Made by a program: the position numbers and the translations under genes
The notes under the pieces: generated by a model
What the model was told of the DNA's origin: nothing
Database searches by the model: none
Seen by the model: the letters and a program-made list of their open reading frames with translations, nothing else
Shown: one piece after another, positions 7,827 through 16,820 of the stretch
Numbering within the stretch: position 1 is the stretch's first letter
Layout of the letters: every line of letters starts with the position of its first letter
DNA from: Actinomycetaceae bacterium
GTDB lineage: Bacteria > Actinomycetota > Actinomycetes > Actinomycetales > Actinomycetaceae
Direction: 5' to 3'
DNA: 38,172 nucleotides
Assembly (NCBI GenBank): GCA_015062745.1
Contig: SUUB01000010.1
Coordinates: 16,849 to 55,020 of the forward strand

Positions 7827-8560
7827 CAGTTCTGCTCCCCCGCCACGGCAGTCGCCTCCGACAGTGTGAAGGCTCCCGCATACAGCGCCTTGCCCACAAT
7901 GGCACTATCGACTCCCAATGGAACCAGCTCGCGCAGGGCCCGTAAATCATCCAATGACGAGACTCCTCCAGACGCTACCACCGGTGCGCTGGTTCGCTGC
8001 GCTACGGCGGCGAGAAGGCCGGTATTCGGTCCGCTCAACATGCCATCCCGGGCCACGTCGGTAACAACGTACCGCGAGCAACCGGCGGCGTCGAGCCGTT
8101 CCAGCACCTCCCACAGATTGCCGCCCTCCTGGGTCCAGCCACGCGCAGCAAGAGTCTCACCGCGCACATCGAGGCCCACGGCTATCCGTGCGCCGTACTT
8201 CGCTATCACCCCGGCAGTCCATTCCGGATCTTCCAAGGCTGCGGTTCCCAGGTTGACGCGGGCGGCACCCGCGGCCAGCGCGCGTTCAAGCGACGCATCG
8301 TCGCGGATACCACCGGAGAGCTCCACCTGGCACGACGTGCTGGCCACTATATCGGCGAGTAGCTCGTGGTTCGATCCACGCCCGAAAGCTGCGTCGAGAT
8401 CAACCAGATGTATCCAGGTCGCTCCCTGGGCGAGAAAAGTCGCCACCGCTTCGGCGGGGTCCCCGTAGCTCTGCTCGGTACCGGCCTCGCCTTGCACCAG
8501 TCGAACTGCCTGTCCGTCGACAACATCAACCGCAGGCAAAAGTTGGAGACTATTAGTCAT
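7826..8560 (-). CDS. priA: Phosphoribosyl isomerase A (HisA, possibly bifunctional HisA/TrpF)
   Basis: TIM-barrel isomerase of histidine synthesis that converts ProFAR to PRFAR. Actinobacterial members (PriA) often also carry out the TrpF step of tryptophan synthesis. The 244 residues contain [21 protein letters not shown], with the first catalytic Asp, and [41 protein letters not shown] with the second catalytic Asp, and [10 protein letters not shown] choose ATG 8560, eight bases after GAGGAG; a GTG at 8569 would overlap that site. It lies 120 bases after hisH and is coupled to sseB. Whether it is truly dual-function depends on whether the genome has a separate trpF, which is not visible here. 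Confidence 0.93.
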   Translation of the reverse strand: MTNSLQLLPAVDVVDGQAVRLVQGEAGTEQSYGDPAEAVATFLAQGATWIHLVDLDAAFGRGSNHELLADIVASTSCQVELSGGIRDDASLERALAAGAARVNLGTAALEDPEWTAGVIAKYGARIAVGLDVRGETLAARGWTQEGGNLWEVLERLDAAGCSRYVVTDVARDGMLSGPNTGLLAAVAQRTSAPVVASGGVSSLDDLRALRELVPLGVDSAIVGKALYAGAFTLSEATAVAGEQN

Positions 8561-8680
8561 GTCGTTCACTCCTCGTCGCTTCTCGGCATATTCGCCGCAC
8601 GTATTCGATGCGTCTAATCCGTGAACCGGTTCGGTCCGCCCCCTCCCGTGCCGCGCGCGGACTACCGGCGCACCATGAGA

Positions 8681-9316
8681 TCACAAGGTTCCCAGCCAAT
8701 TCCGCAGCAGCACCGCGCCCGCCTCACCGGATTTCTCCGGGTGGAACTGTGTGGCGCAAAGCGGACCATCCTCCACCGCCGCAACGAAGCGGGCGCCATG
8801 TTCCGCCCATGTGACGTTAGGTTTGGCGAGGGCGCCGCTCATCTGTGCGCCGGGGTCTTCCTGGGCGGCATAAGAATGAACGAAATAAAAACGCTCCTCC
8901 TCCACGCCGGAGAAGAGGCGGGACCCTTCTGCCACATCCACCGGCGACCATCCCATATGGGGAACGATTCGTGCCGGAAGGAGGTCCACTGACCCCGGCC
9001 ACTGGCCCAGACCTTCGTGCTCACCGCGTTCCGTGCTGCGCGTGAACATCACCTGCAGTCCCACACAGATTCCGAGGACACCCCGGCCTCCCGCCACACG
9101 CCGCTCGATAAGGCGGTCCGCGCCAACGGCACGCAGTTTCTCCATCACTGCAGCGAAGGCGCCCACACCGGGAACGATGAGGCCGTCGGCGGCCATCACC
9201 ACATCGGGGTCCGCCGTGAGCTCAGCATCCGCGCCCACGTGTTCCATCGCACGGACGACGGAACGCACATTGCCGGTACCTGCGGCAAGAACAGCAATCT
9301 TCTTCACGCCGGACAT
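8681..9316 (-). CDS. hisH: Imidazole glycerol phosphate synthase, glutaminase subunit
   Basis: Class I glutamine amidotransferase that supplies ammonia to HisF in the fifth step of histidine synthesis. All three catalytic residues are present: Cys84 in GICVGLQ, and His192 and Glu194 in QFHPEKSG. The oxyanion-strand segment LIVPGVGAFAAVM and VPHMGWSPV are also typical. Length (211 residues) is normal. ATG 9316 has no obvious ribosome-binding site; it lies 71 bases after the preceding gene. The partner hisF is not in this window. Confidence 0.95.
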   Translation of the reverse strand: MSGVKKIAVLAAGTGNVRSVVRAMEHVGADAELTADPDVVMAADGLIVPGVGAFAAVMEKLRAVGADRLIERRVAGGRGVLGICVGLQVMFTRSTERGEHEGLGQWPGSVDLLPARIVPHMGWSPVDVAEGSRLFSGVEEERFYFVHSYAAQEDPGAQMSGALAKPNVTWAEHGARFVAAVEDGPLCATQFHPEKSGEAGAVLLRNWLGTL

Positions 9317-9365
9317 TCTAACGGCCCGGGTCGATCGAGCGATTGCCTGCCCGCGACGACCTTGT

Positions 9366-9398
9366 GGTCATGACCTTTTTGATCTGTTTAGTCATGAC
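9366..9398. repeat. Pair of GTCATGAC palindromes between the hypothetical gene and hisH
   Basis: GGTCATGACC, a perfect 10-base palindrome, lies at 9366-9375, and a second GTCATGAC lies at 9391-9398. The second encodes the last codons of the upstream hypothetical gene. Centres are 24 bases apart with a TTTTT tract between. The pair lies 50-80 bases ahead of the hisH start and could be a stem-loop in the mRNA or a two-site operator. Confidence 0.5.
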
Positions 9399-10074
9399 TG
9401 TCTTGATCGCTTTGCGGGTTGAGGTTATCGGCTCCGTTCGTGCCGGATTGCTCATCCGCTTCCTGCGGCGTATCCGCACTGGAAGCGGCGCCGTCGGCAT
9501 CACCGGCCTGCTTGCCCTGTCCCCGCTTTCTGCCGCTTGAGCTGCGACGCCGCGCCGCCAGCTTTGTCAGCATCGTCGGTGTGACATCGCGGGCGAAAAT
9601 ACCGCCGTGATCTTCCGGTTTCTCCTGTCCGAGGATAATCTTCTCCAGCAGTGGTTCGGCGGAGTTGAGTAATAATCCGGCCGAAATCTCCTCCCCCGGT
9701 TCGCCCGCCTGGTAGCGCCACGCGCGCACGGTTCCCGCCACCCCCGCGTCGAAGCCATCGCCGTCGTCCAGATTCACGTCGAGAAGGACGACGCCGTACT
9801 TCGAGAGGCGGGAGAAAAAGGCAGCCACTGCGGGCGCATTGTCGGCGGGCTCACCCGAATCCGCCAACTCATCCAGGTCCGCATCATCGGGGCCAAGGAT
9901 ATTCCGGATGTCCCACTCGTCGTATTGCGGCACCGGCAATTCGCGTACCACTAACGCACCGGAAGAAGTTGGAACAACCGCGACATCCAGGTGTTGCAAG
10001 GATGCGATACCCGCCACCACCTCAGCCTGGTCGAACGGCGTCAAGATGACATAGCGTTTGATCTTGGTGCCCAC
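9388..10074 (-). CDS. Conserved hypothetical protein within the his operon
   Basis: I do not recognise a named family. The 228-residue protein starts VGTKIKRYVILTPFDQAE, at GTG 10074, with AAAGGA nine bases upstream. It has a compact N-terminal half with alternating strands and helices (RYVIL, LDVAVVP, ALVVREL, YGVVLLDVNLDDGDG). A middle segment, TVRAWRYQAGEPGEEISAGLLLNSAEPLLEKIILG, follows. From about residue 185 the tail is low-complexity and charged, rich in Ser, Gly, Gln and Asp, and likely disordered. No signal peptide or membrane segment is seen. It lies between hisB and hisH with a 31-base gap, so it is co-transcribed with histidine genes. Confidence 0.8.
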   Translation of the reverse strand: MGTKIKRYVILTPFDQAEVVAGIASLQHLDVAVVPTSSGALVVRELPVPQYDEWDIRNILGPDDADLDELADSGEPADNAPAVAAFFSRLSKYGVVLLDVNLDDGDGFDAGVAGTVRAWRYQAGEPGEEISAGLLLNSAEPLLEKIILGQEKPEDHGGIFARDVTPTMLTKLAARRRSSSGRKRGQGKQAGDADGAASSADTPQEADEQSGTNGADNLNPQSDQDSHD

Positions 10075-10105
10075 CGGAATTCGTCCTTTCTTGCATCGCG
10101 CCGCT

Positions 10106-10711
10106 TCAGAGCGCACCCTTCGTGGAGGGAACGCCGGAAACACGCGGATCGTATTCGATCGCGCCTCGCAGCGCCCGCGCAAATGCCTTGAACTGTGCTT
10201 CTACAATATGGTGCGGGTCCCGGCCACGCAGCACGTCGAGGTGCAGGCAAATGCCGGCGTGGAAGGCAATGGCCTCGAAAACATGGCGCGTCATCGACCC
10301 CGTGAAGTGACCGCCGATCAAGTGGTACTGCTGGCCTTCCGGTTCGCCGTCGTGAACCAGGTACGGCCTCCCGGAAATATCCACGACGGCGCGGGCGAGT
10401 GCTTCGTCGAGTGGAACCAGAGCATCGCCGAAGCGGCGAATACCCCGCTTGTCACCCAGGGCCTGCCGTAGTGCCTCCCCGAAACAGATGGCGGTGTCCT
10501 CAACCGTGTGGTGCACATCCACCGCGATATCGCCCTCGGCATGCACCGACAGATCAATAAGAGAATGCCGCGACAGCGCCGTAAGCATATGGTCGTAGAA
10601 CGGCACGCCGGTTGTGATATCGGATTCCCCGTGCCCGTCCAGGTTCAGCTCGAGCCGGATCCTGCTTTCCGAGGTCTCCCGCTCGATCCGGCCAACTCGT
10701 TGTTCTCCCAT
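10106..10711 (-). CDS. hisB: Imidazoleglycerol-phosphate dehydratase
   Basis: Catalyses dehydration of imidazoleglycerol phosphate to imidazoleacetol phosphate, with two manganese ions per active site. The 201 residues show both metal-binding repeats: HHTVEDT at about 67-73, and its partner [16 protein letters not shown] near residue 170. GVPFYDHML and SGRPYL are also present. It is the monofunctional type, without the phosphatase domain found in enteric bacteria. ATG 10711 shares one base with the hisC stop (TAATG), so the pair is coupled. An upstream extension in the same frame is not part of the family. Confidence 0.96.
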   Translation of the reverse strand: MGEQRVGRIERETSESRIRLELNLDGHGESDITTGVPFYDHMLTALSRHSLIDLSVHAEGDIAVDVHHTVEDTAICFGEALRQALGDKRGIRRFGDALVPLDEALARAVVDISGRPYLVHDGEPEGQQYHLIGGHFTGSMTRHVFEAIAFHAGICLHLDVLRGRDPHHIVEAQFKAFARALRGAIEYDPRVSGVPSTKGAL

Positions 10712-11826
10712 TACATAGCCTCTCCCAGCGCTGCCAGAAAGGCAGCGTTCTCTTCCGGAGTACCAATACTGACACGCAGCCACCCTTCCGGGCCGACTTC
10801 GCGGATCAGCACACCGCGTTCAAGTAGAGCTTGCCACACCGCATGCCGATCGGGAAAGGTTCCAAACAAAAGAAAGTTGGCATCCGAAGGCGCAACACGC
10901 AGTCCGCGATCGCGTAACTCCTGGGCCAGAGCATCGCGCGCCATACGTATCTGCGCCACTTGGCGGCGCAGGGGCTCCCGATGCGCCAGTGCCACCCGGG
11001 CCACCGCCTGCGTTACGGCTGACAAGTGGTAGGGCAGGCGTACAACTGTCACAGCATCAACCACTTCGCGGCTAGCGGCAAGGTAGCCCAGCCGCAGCGC
11101 CGCTGCGCCGAATGCCTTTGACATCGTCCGCGTCACCACCGCATGCGGATACCGCGCCAGCAATTCCAACGCTGACGGAGTGCCGTCCCGCCTGAACTCG
11201 GCGTAGGCCTCATCAACCACGACGAGGCTAGATGGACGCTCGGAACTGCCGTCCTCCGGTCCGCTTGCCGCCGCGGCGTCGAGAATGCCCTCCAACTCGC
11301 CGCGAGCCAACGCGGTACCCGTCGGGTTATTCGGGCTGGCAAGCAGTATCACCGCGGGTCGTTCCCGTGCAATGGCCTCTCGCGCGGCCTGCACATCAAT
11401 GCTGAAGTCCTCCCGCCGCGGTCCCACGACCCAGCGCGAGAAGGTATCCCGCGCGTACTCCGGATACATGGAGTACGTCGGAGCAAAGGAAAGAACAGTA
11501 CGCCCCGGCCCGGCGAAGGCTTGCAGGAGGTGCAGCATGATCTCATTGGAGCCATTTGCCGCCCAGATCTGCGCCGCCGGTACGCGCACACCGGACTCCT
11601 CTGCCAGATAATCCGCCAGGTCCTGGCGCAGGGCTACGAAGTCACGATCGGGGTAACGATTCAGGCGCGACGCCGCTTCACCGGCGGCACGCGCGATATC
11701 CGCCAGCAGATCCGCGTCGGGCGGATACGGGTTCTCATTCACATTCAAGGCCACCGGGACATCGAGCTGCGGCGCGCCGTAGGGAACCTCATCGGCAAAT
11801 TCTGGACGGAAAGGAAGTCGTGTCAC
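10711..11826 (-). CDS. hisC: Histidinol-phosphate aminotransferase
   Basis: PLP-dependent class I/II aminotransferase converting imidazoleacetol phosphate to histidinol phosphate. The 371 residues show [10 protein letters not shown] at the N-terminus, SPNNPTG (164-170), VDEAYAEF (204-211), the Schiff-base lysine K237 in TRTMSKAFG, and LRLGY after it. It starts with GTG at 11826. No ribosome-binding site precedes it; instead TAGTCT lies six bases upstream, the arrangement of an actinobacterial leaderless promoter. It heads the hisC-hisB-hypothetical-hisH-hisA-sseB run. Confidence 0.95.
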   Translation of the reverse strand: MTRLPFRPEFADEVPYGAPQLDVPVALNVNENPYPPDADLLADIARAAGEAASRLNRYPDRDFVALRQDLADYLAEESGVRVPAAQIWAANGSNEIMLHLLQAFAGPGRTVLSFAPTYSMYPEYARDTFSRWVVGPRREDFSIDVQAAREAIARERPAVILLASPNNPTGTALARGELEGILDAAAASGPEDGSSERPSSLVVVDEAYAEFRRDGTPSALELLARYPHAVVTRTMSKAFGAAALRLGYLAASREVVDAVTVVRLPYHLSAVTQAVARVALAHREPLRRQVAQIRMARDALAQELRDRGLRVAPSDANFLLFGTFPDRHAVWQALLERGVLIREVGPEGWLRVSIGTPEENAAFLAALGEAM

Positions 11827-11838
11827 AGTCCAAGACTA
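11827..11838 (-). promoter_or_regulatory. Putative leaderless promoter -10 of hisC
   Basis: TAGTCT at 11838-11833 fits the TANNNT -10 pattern and ends six bases before the GTG of hisC. The mRNA would therefore begin at or next to the start codon. A TATACC box nearby (about 11848-11843) is a second possible -10. No consensus -35 is seen. Confidence 0.45.
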
Positions 11839-11858
11839 CGGGTATATTCGAGGAAGAC

Positions 11859-11904
11859 GGCGGAACGTCCAGCGTGCAAACTCACACCTGCCGGACGTTC
11901 CGCC
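11859..11904. terminator. Perfect 12-bp inverted repeat between usp and hisC
   Basis: GGCGGAACGTCC (11859-11870) and GGACGTTCCGCC (11893-11904) pair perfectly across a 22-base loop. The hairpin lies 22 bases beyond the usp stop, so it may end the usp transcript, although neither strand has a T-tract after it. Its near arm begins 33 bases upstream of the hisC start, where a -35 would be, so an operator role is also possible. Confidence 0.6.
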
Positions 11905-11925
11905 ACTGTCGGAACACAGCCGTCC

Positions 11926-12786
11926 TTACTCGGCCGGCACCACCGCGACCACCGCTGCCCCGCCATGCAGAACACCGGAGCTGACCGAACCGAGCATCGC
12001 CAGAGCGTTGCGGCCATGATTACCCACGACCAGCAGGCTGGCGTCTTCGGACGCCGCCAACAGGGCATCTACCGCGTGGCCGGAGACAACGTCGAGCGTG
12101 GCATGTACATCCGGGTAGTCGGCATCGAAGTTATCGAAGGCTTCCTTCCCGCTAGACTCCAAGCCCGCAACACCGCTACGGATCGCTTCGCGCAGTGCAC
12201 CTTCCGGTACCCGATTGACGTTCGCCGCCGCGTGTTGCCGAGCCTGAATCACACGCAGTGCCACGCCGCGCGCCCGAGCTTGGCGGTATGCGAAATCAAC
12301 GGCTGCCGGAGAGCCGTCATCCGGGTCCATGCCGACGACGACCGGGCCATGAGTATTGACCGGAGCGTGACGCACCACTACAACCGGACATTTTCCGTAA
12401 GCCGCCACCTTATTCGATACGGATCCGAGCAGAAAGCGCCGAATGGCACCCAGCCCTCGGGCACCGACGTAAAGAATGTCCGCGCTTTCCGTTTCCTTAA
12501 CGAGGGCAACGGCAGGGTCCTGAACCAATACCTCGCCGCTGATCTCCAGATCTGGATAGTGTTCGCGCAGCCCCTCTATCTCACGATCGATGATTTCCTG
12601 GCATGCCTCAAGAACATTTTCCGGGGGCGTAGGATCGAGGCCGGCAAAACCGTAGAGTGGAGCGAAAGAGTAAACGAGCCGTAACGGCAGACCACGCCGC
12701 TGCGCGTCCGCCGCGGCCGCCGCTTCCGCTACTGCCGCGTGCGCCGAGCCGTCCGTTCCGACGACCACGGGATAGACATCAGCCAT
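11926..12786 (-). CDS. Universal stress protein with two UspA domains
   Basis: Cytoplasmic stress-response protein of 286 residues with tandem UspA domains, a form common in actinobacteria. Domain 1 begins MADVYPVVVGTDGS and ends with the ATP-binding motif VGARGLGAIRRFLLGSVSNKV. Domain 2 starts GPVVVGMDPDDGS and ends VGNHGRNALAMLGSVSSGVL, also fitting G-x2-G-x9-G-S. ATG 12786 follows GAGGTC by four bases. It is monocistronic, divergent from the VIT gene and followed by a strong hairpin. A possible -10, TAAAAT, lies at 12861-12856 on its strand. Confidence 0.92.
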   Translation of the reverse strand: MADVYPVVVGTDGSAHAAVAEAAAAADAQRRGLPLRLVYSFAPLYGFAGLDPTPPENVLEACQEIIDREIEGLREHYPDLEISGEVLVQDPAVALVKETESADILYVGARGLGAIRRFLLGSVSNKVAAYGKCPVVVVRHAPVNTHGPVVVGMDPDDGSPAAVDFAYRQARARGVALRVIQARQHAAANVNRVPEGALREAIRSGVAGLESSGKEAFDNFDADYPDVHATLDVVSGHAVDALLAASEDASLLVVGNHGRNALAMLGSVSSGVLHGGAAVVAVVPAE

Positions 12787-12963
12787 AACGACCTCACACA
12801 ACGGGCCATCCGTGCTTGCGCATCGCAAGGCGTCACCGTTGGCCCCTCGCATCACATTTTACGCGCTTACCACCTAGAACGCCGCCGTATACGCGCATGA
12901 TTGCGCGGGTTAGGAGGCCCGCCCTTACTGGAATTAGTCTAGATTCGGGCATAGCGTACAGAT
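12787..12963. promoter_or_regulatory. Divergent promoter region of usp and the VIT gene
   Basis: Holds the likely usp -10 (TAAAAT, 12861-12856, minus strand). It also holds the putative leaderless -10 of the VIT gene: TAGCGT at 12952-12957, six bases before ATG 12964. Two dyads are seen. CTTGCG-CAT-CGCAAG lies in the usp 5' leader at about 12819-12833, and CGCGCA-TGAT-TGCGCG lies at 12892-12907 midway between the promoters. The latter could be a shared operator. Confidence 0.45.
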
Positions 12964-13728
12964 ATGACGGTCATACCGGCACTGCGCAGAAGGCGGCGCG
13001 ACACCGTGCCGCCCGAACAGGCCGCCCTGCCCAAACGCGAGGAATCAGCATCCAACACGGTCGCTCATCGTCTCAATTGGCTGCGCGCGGGTGTGCTGGG
13101 CGCAAATGACGGAATCGTCTCCACGGCCGGCATCGTCGTCGGTGTTTCGGGTGCCGCTCTCACCGGATCGGCACTGCTGGCCTCCGGACTGGCCGGGGTC
13201 ATCGCCGGTGCGCTTTCCATGGCAGCGGGCGAATATGTTTCCGTCTCCACGCAGCGCGATACCGAACGGTCAGAACTCGCCAAGGAACGCGCGGAACTGG
13301 CCGCCGATCCCGAGGCAGAGCTGAACGAGTTGACACTGTTGATCGAGGAGCAGGGTGTTGACGAGCCTCTGGCTCGTGAGATGGCGGCACAGTTGACGCA
13401 GCGTGACGCACTGGCCGCTCACGCACGTTTTGAACTCGGCATCGACCCGAACAGTCTCACCAACCCCTGGCAGGCGGCCGGTGCATCAATGTTCTCCTTC
13501 ATCCTTGGCGCGCTTATCCCCTTCGTTGCGATCATCGCCGCCCCCGCAACTATCGCCGTGCCGGTGACCGTTTCGGCTGTCACGATTGCCCTCGCGATCA
13601 CCGGTTCTGTTTCGGCTCATCTAGGAGGTGCTCCGAAACGCCCGGCGGTGCTGCGTAACATATGCGGTGGTCTGCTCGCAATGGGTGTCACCTACTCAAT
13701 CGGCGCGCTGGTTGCAGCCTGCTTTTAA
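12964..13728 (+). CDS. VIT1/CCC1-family metal transporter
   Basis: Membrane protein of 254 residues related to vacuolar iron transporters and the CCC1 iron/manganese family. The N-terminal region has the family sequence RAGVLGANDGIVSTAGIVVGVSGA, followed by SGLAGVIAGALSMAAGEYVSVSTQRDTER. A cytosolic helical segment rich in Glu (about 100-165) is the metal-binding region of the family. C-terminal membrane segments lie near 172-220 and 232-254. Metal export or detoxification of Fe(II)/Mn(II) is inferred from the family. It is one of the few plus-strand genes, starts without a visible ribosome-binding site and appears leaderless. Confidence 0.9.
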   Translation: MTVIPALRRRRRDTVPPEQAALPKREESASNTVAHRLNWLRAGVLGANDGIVSTAGIVVGVSGAALTGSALLASGLAGVIAGALSMAAGEYVSVSTQRDTERSELAKERAELAADPEAELNELTLLIEEQGVDEPLAREMAAQLTQRDALAAHARFELGIDPNSLTNPWQAAGASMFSFILGALIPFVAIIAAPATIAVPVTVSAVTIALAITGSVSAHLGGAPKRPAVLRNICGGLLAMGVTYSIGALVAACF

Positions 13729-13936
13729 TCTGTGTGATCGTGAGGTCATCCGTGCGATCGTCAGGCGCACTCGGCGAGGCACTCCCGCCGTCGGAAGGCA
13801 CCGTTGCAAAGGTGCACACGGCCGCTGCTACGTGGAGCACACTGCGCCAAGCCCCGCGCCACCGCGGGCATTCCCGCATATCCGGCCTTTCACAGCCCGT
13901 TGGCACGAAAAGAGCGTAGACAGCCGTCCAACCCGC

Positions 13937-15259
13937 TCACAGCGACTCGGCGTCAGCACCCTCCAGGCGCGCCGCAAGCGCCTCGGCATGTGCGGGAAGA
14001 TCTTCGTCGCACGCGAGAGCGCGCAGCGGTTCATACAACGCCGCCATCGCCGCGCGGGAGTACTCAATCTCCTGCACCGACTTGAGGAATGCGTGCACAT
14101 TCAGCCCGGCGGAGAACCGCGCGGTGCCACCGGTGGGCAACACATGGTTCGACCCGGCCATATAGTCGCCCAGCGGAACCGGATTGTACGGGCCGACGAA
14201 GACTGCCCCCGCATTACGGATACGAGCCGCATCGTCTGACGCCTGCGCGGTGTGGATCTCCAGATGCTCGGCGGCGTAGGCGTTCGCCACCGAGATGGCG
14301 GCGTCGATGTCATCGACCAGCACGATGCCCGACTGCGGACCACCGAGGGCCGTTTGCACTCGCTGTGCATGCTTCGTGGCTGCGGCGCGTACCTGGCACC
14401 GATTATCGACGGCTGCTGCCTGTTCCGGCGAATCCGTAATAAGAACCGACGCCGCTGCCGGGTCATGTTCCGCTTGCGATACGAGGTCAGCAGCGACGTA
14501 ATCGGGGTCGGCACTGGCGTCGGCGATAATGGCGATCTCTGTTGTTCCCGCTTCGGCATCAATTCCGACGACGCCGCGCACCGCGCGTTTCGCCGCGGCA
14601 ACGAAGATATTACCCGGGCCGGTCACCACATCGACGCCGTCGCATAGCCCATCTACCCCGTAAGCGAACATGGCAATGGCCTGTGCCCCGCCAACCGCAT
14701 ATACCTCATCGATACCCAGAAGCCGACATGCAGCCAGAATCGTCGGATGTGGCAGGCCGCCTCGGTCCGCTTGCGGTGGTGAGGCAATTGCAATCTGACC
14801 GACACCAGCCACCTGTGCCGCTACCGCATTCATAATGACGGAGGATGGATAAACAGCCAAACCGCCGGGCACGTACAGGCCGACTCTGCTCACCGGCACC
14901 CAGCGTTGCCGCACGATGCCACCCGGTACGATCTCCGTCTCGCATTCGGTGGGGAGTTGCGCCCTATGCCCGGCCCGGTTGTGCGCAATCGAGATCTCCA
15001 ACGCTTGCCGCAGCGCCGGTGAGAGATTCGCGAGCGCGGAGTCCAGGGCAGCCTCTGGCACTCGCAGCTGTTCCGGGCGCACGCCGTCGAAACGTTCTGC
15101 CAGCTCGAGAAGTGCCGCCTGGCCGCGCTTACGCACCTCGTCAATCAGCGGATGAACAGCCTCCAGTGCCTTATCGATGTCCACTTCCGCACGCGGAAGC
15201 CGAGCGGCGAGGTCCTGACCATCCGGGCGCGAGCCACGCAAGTCGATTATCTGCAGCAT
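13937..15259 (-). CDS. hisD: Histidinol dehydrogenase
   Basis: Zinc enzyme performing the last two NAD-dependent oxidations of histidinol to histidine. The 440 residues contain VGLYVPGGLAVYPSSVIMNA (about 126-145), VTGPGNIFVAAAKR (212-225), AGTTEIAIIAD, QAEHDPAA with metal ligands Q262 and H265, and GSNHVLPTGGTAR with the catalytic/metal His. I choose ATG 15259 (MLQIIDLRG), which matches the family. TAGAAT lies seven bases upstream and no ribosome-binding site is seen, so it is probably leaderless. In many actinobacteria hisD directly precedes hisC; here a stress protein and a transporter lie between them. The 208 bases between hisD and the convergent VIT gene hold no clear terminator. Confidence 0.96.
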   Translation of the reverse strand: MLQIIDLRGSRPDGQDLAARLPRAEVDIDKALEAVHPLIDEVRKRGQAALLELAERFDGVRPEQLRVPEAALDSALANLSPALRQALEISIAHNRAGHRAQLPTECETEIVPGGIVRQRWVPVSRVGLYVPGGLAVYPSSVIMNAVAAQVAGVGQIAIASPPQADRGGLPHPTILAACRLLGIDEVYAVGGAQAIAMFAYGVDGLCDGVDVVTGPGNIFVAAAKRAVRGVVGIDAEAGTTEIAIIADASADPDYVAADLVSQAEHDPAAASVLITDSPEQAAAVDNRCQVRAAATKHAQRVQTALGGPQSGIVLVDDIDAAISVANAYAAEHLEIHTAQASDDAARIRNAGAVFVGPYNPVPLGDYMAGSNHVLPTGGTARFSAGLNVHAFLKSVQEIEYSRAAMAALYEPLRALACDEDLPAHAEALAARLEGADAESL

Positions 15260-15272
15260 GGTGACAATTCTA
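15260..15272 (-). promoter_or_regulatory. Putative leaderless promoter -10 of hisD
   Basis: TAGAAT at 15272-15267 is a good match to the actinobacterial -10 TANNNT and ends seven bases before the hisD ATG. The absence of any purine-rich ribosome-binding site supports a leaderless transcript. No convincing -35 element is visible, so hisD may also be read through from uppS 47 bases upstream. Confidence 0.5.
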
Positions 15273-15306
15273 AGGCGCGTGGTGCTCATACCGCAGCGCG
15301 GTCCAC

Positions 15307-16068
15307 CTACTGCGTCTTGTCGACCGCTCCCCCGAAACGCCGATCCCGCTCGGCGTAGGCCTGGCAGGCGCGCCACAATTCACGCCGATCGAAGTCCGGC
15401 CAAGCCAGGTCGGAGAAATACAGTTCGGCGTACGCCGATTCCCACATGAGAAAGTTCGATGTGCGCTGTTCGCCACTGGTACGGATAAAAAGATCAACAT
15501 CGCGCATATGCGGTGCGTACAAATAGCGGGTGATCGTGCGCTCGGTGATTCGCTCCGGATGCAACCTGCCCGCTGCCGCCTGCGCTGCGATGGCCCGCGC
15601 CGCGTCGGTGATCTCCGCCCGGCCACCGTAGTTGATACACAAATTCAGCGTGAGAACATCGTTGGCGGCGGTCATTTCTTCCGCGACCCGCAGTTCGGAG
15701 AGTACCGATTTCCACAGCCGTGGCGTTCTACCCACCCAGCGCACACGCACGCCCCAGGAGTTCAACTCGTCGCGCTGGGACCGAAGGACCTGGCGGGCGA
15801 ATCCCATGATGAAGCGTACTTCGGAGGGTGACCGCTTCCAGTTCTCGGTGGAGAATGCGTAGGCGGAGAGCTCTTTGATACCTATCTCCACCGCACCGGC
15901 GATGACATCCATGAGCGTGGCCTCACCGACGCGATGGCCCTCCGTCCGGGGCAAACCGCGCGCGTTCGCCCATCGCCCGTTGCCATCCATAACAATAGCG
16001 ACGTGTTCCGGAAGCACCGGTAGCCGTGGCGGACGGGCCCCGGAGGGGTGGCGTGGTGGCGCGATCAT
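15307..16068 (-). CDS. uppS: Isoprenyl (undecaprenyl-type) diphosphate synthase, cis
   Basis: Cis-prenyltransferase that lengthens farnesyl or geranyl diphosphate with IPP to make the carrier lipid for cell-wall synthesis. The 253 residues include the catalytic Asp28 in [46 protein letters not shown], and the C-terminal [27 protein letters not shown] signature. It overlaps recO by four bases (ATGA), and recO-uppS adjacency is usual in actinobacteria. Product chain length (C50 or C55) cannot be read from the sequence. Confidence 0.95.
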   Translation of the reverse strand: MIAPPRHPSGARPPRLPVLPEHVAIVMDGNGRWANARGLPRTEGHRVGEATLMDVIAGAVEIGIKELSAYAFSTENWKRSPSEVRFIMGFARQVLRSQRDELNSWGVRVRWVGRTPRLWKSVLSELRVAEEMTAANDVLTLNLCINYGGRAEITDAARAIAAQAAAGRLHPERITERTITRYLYAPHMRDVDLFIRTSGEQRTSNFLMWESAYAELYFSDLAWPDFDRRELWRACQAYAERDRRFGGAVDKTQ

Positions 16069-16799
16069 GATGCCGGCTCAACCAGCCGCAGCGAACGCAC
16101 CTGCCGTTCAATATGCCACTGCAGGTAGGCCGAAATCAGACTGGCGGACTCGCGCCGGGTGGGCTGCCCGGCCGCTTCGGCCACCGGCCAGTCGCCCGAT
16201 AGCAAGGCGCCGAGTAGTTCGACCGTGGCGGGCGCTGGATGCGCGGAGCCGCGCGGCGCGCAATTATCGCAAACCATTCCGCCCGATGCCACGTGGAATG
16301 ACCGAAGCTCTTCGCTCCTTCCACACCGGGCACAATCCCAGATCGCCACCGCCCAACCGGAGAGCGCCATGGCGCGCAGAAGGTACGAATCGAGAATCAG
16401 GGCGGGATCATGGGCTTTCACCGCCAGTGAATGCACCGCGCCGAGTAGCAGCAGGTATTGCTCCTCGTCCTCCTGGCCCTCTTCCGGAGTAAGCCTTTCC
16501 GCCACCTCCGCCATGGCGTTGGCTGCAGTGTATGCCTCATAGTCCGGAGCGATGGCACGTCCGAAAGGATTGAGCGTTGCAGCTTCGGTAATAACGTCGA
16601 GGCTGCGCCCCTGGTACAGCTGCACGTCAACCATGGAGAACGGCTCCAGACGCGCACCGAAACGAGACTTGGTGCGGCGCACGCCCTTCGCCACACCGCG
16701 CACGCGCCCATGGGCACGTGTCAGCAAGGTGATAATGCGATCTGCTTCCCCCAAATCGTGGGTGCGCAGCACAAGCGCCTCATCCCGGTACAGTCTCAC
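16065..16799 (-). CDS. recO: DNA repair protein RecO
   Basis: Part of the RecFOR pathway that loads RecA on SSB-coated single-stranded DNA. The 244 residues start [28 protein letters not shown], the OB-fold of RecO. The four zinc-binding cysteines are Cys156, Cys159, Cys177 and Cys180 (CARC and CDNC). It starts GTG at 16799, 21 bases after leuA, with only a weak GTGAGA upstream, so it probably depends on leuA translation and transcription. Confidence 0.95.
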   Translation of the reverse strand: MRLYRDEALVLRTHDLGEADRIITLLTRAHGRVRGVAKGVRRTKSRFGARLEPFSMVDVQLYQGRSLDVITEAATLNPFGRAIAPDYEAYTAANAMAEVAERLTPEEGQEDEEQYLLLLGAVHSLAVKAHDPALILDSYLLRAMALSGWAVAIWDCARCGRSEELRSFHVASGGMVCDNCAPRGSAHPAPATVELLGALLSGDWPVAEAAGQPTRRESASLISAYLQWHIERQVRSLRLVEPAS

Positions 16800-16820
16800 T
16801 GCATCATTGTCTCACACCGG

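Noticed and set aside
11521..12684. 387-codon plus-strand frame across hisC and usp
   Set aside because: It crosses two well-supported minus-strand genes and their intergenic hairpin and shows no recognisable domain.
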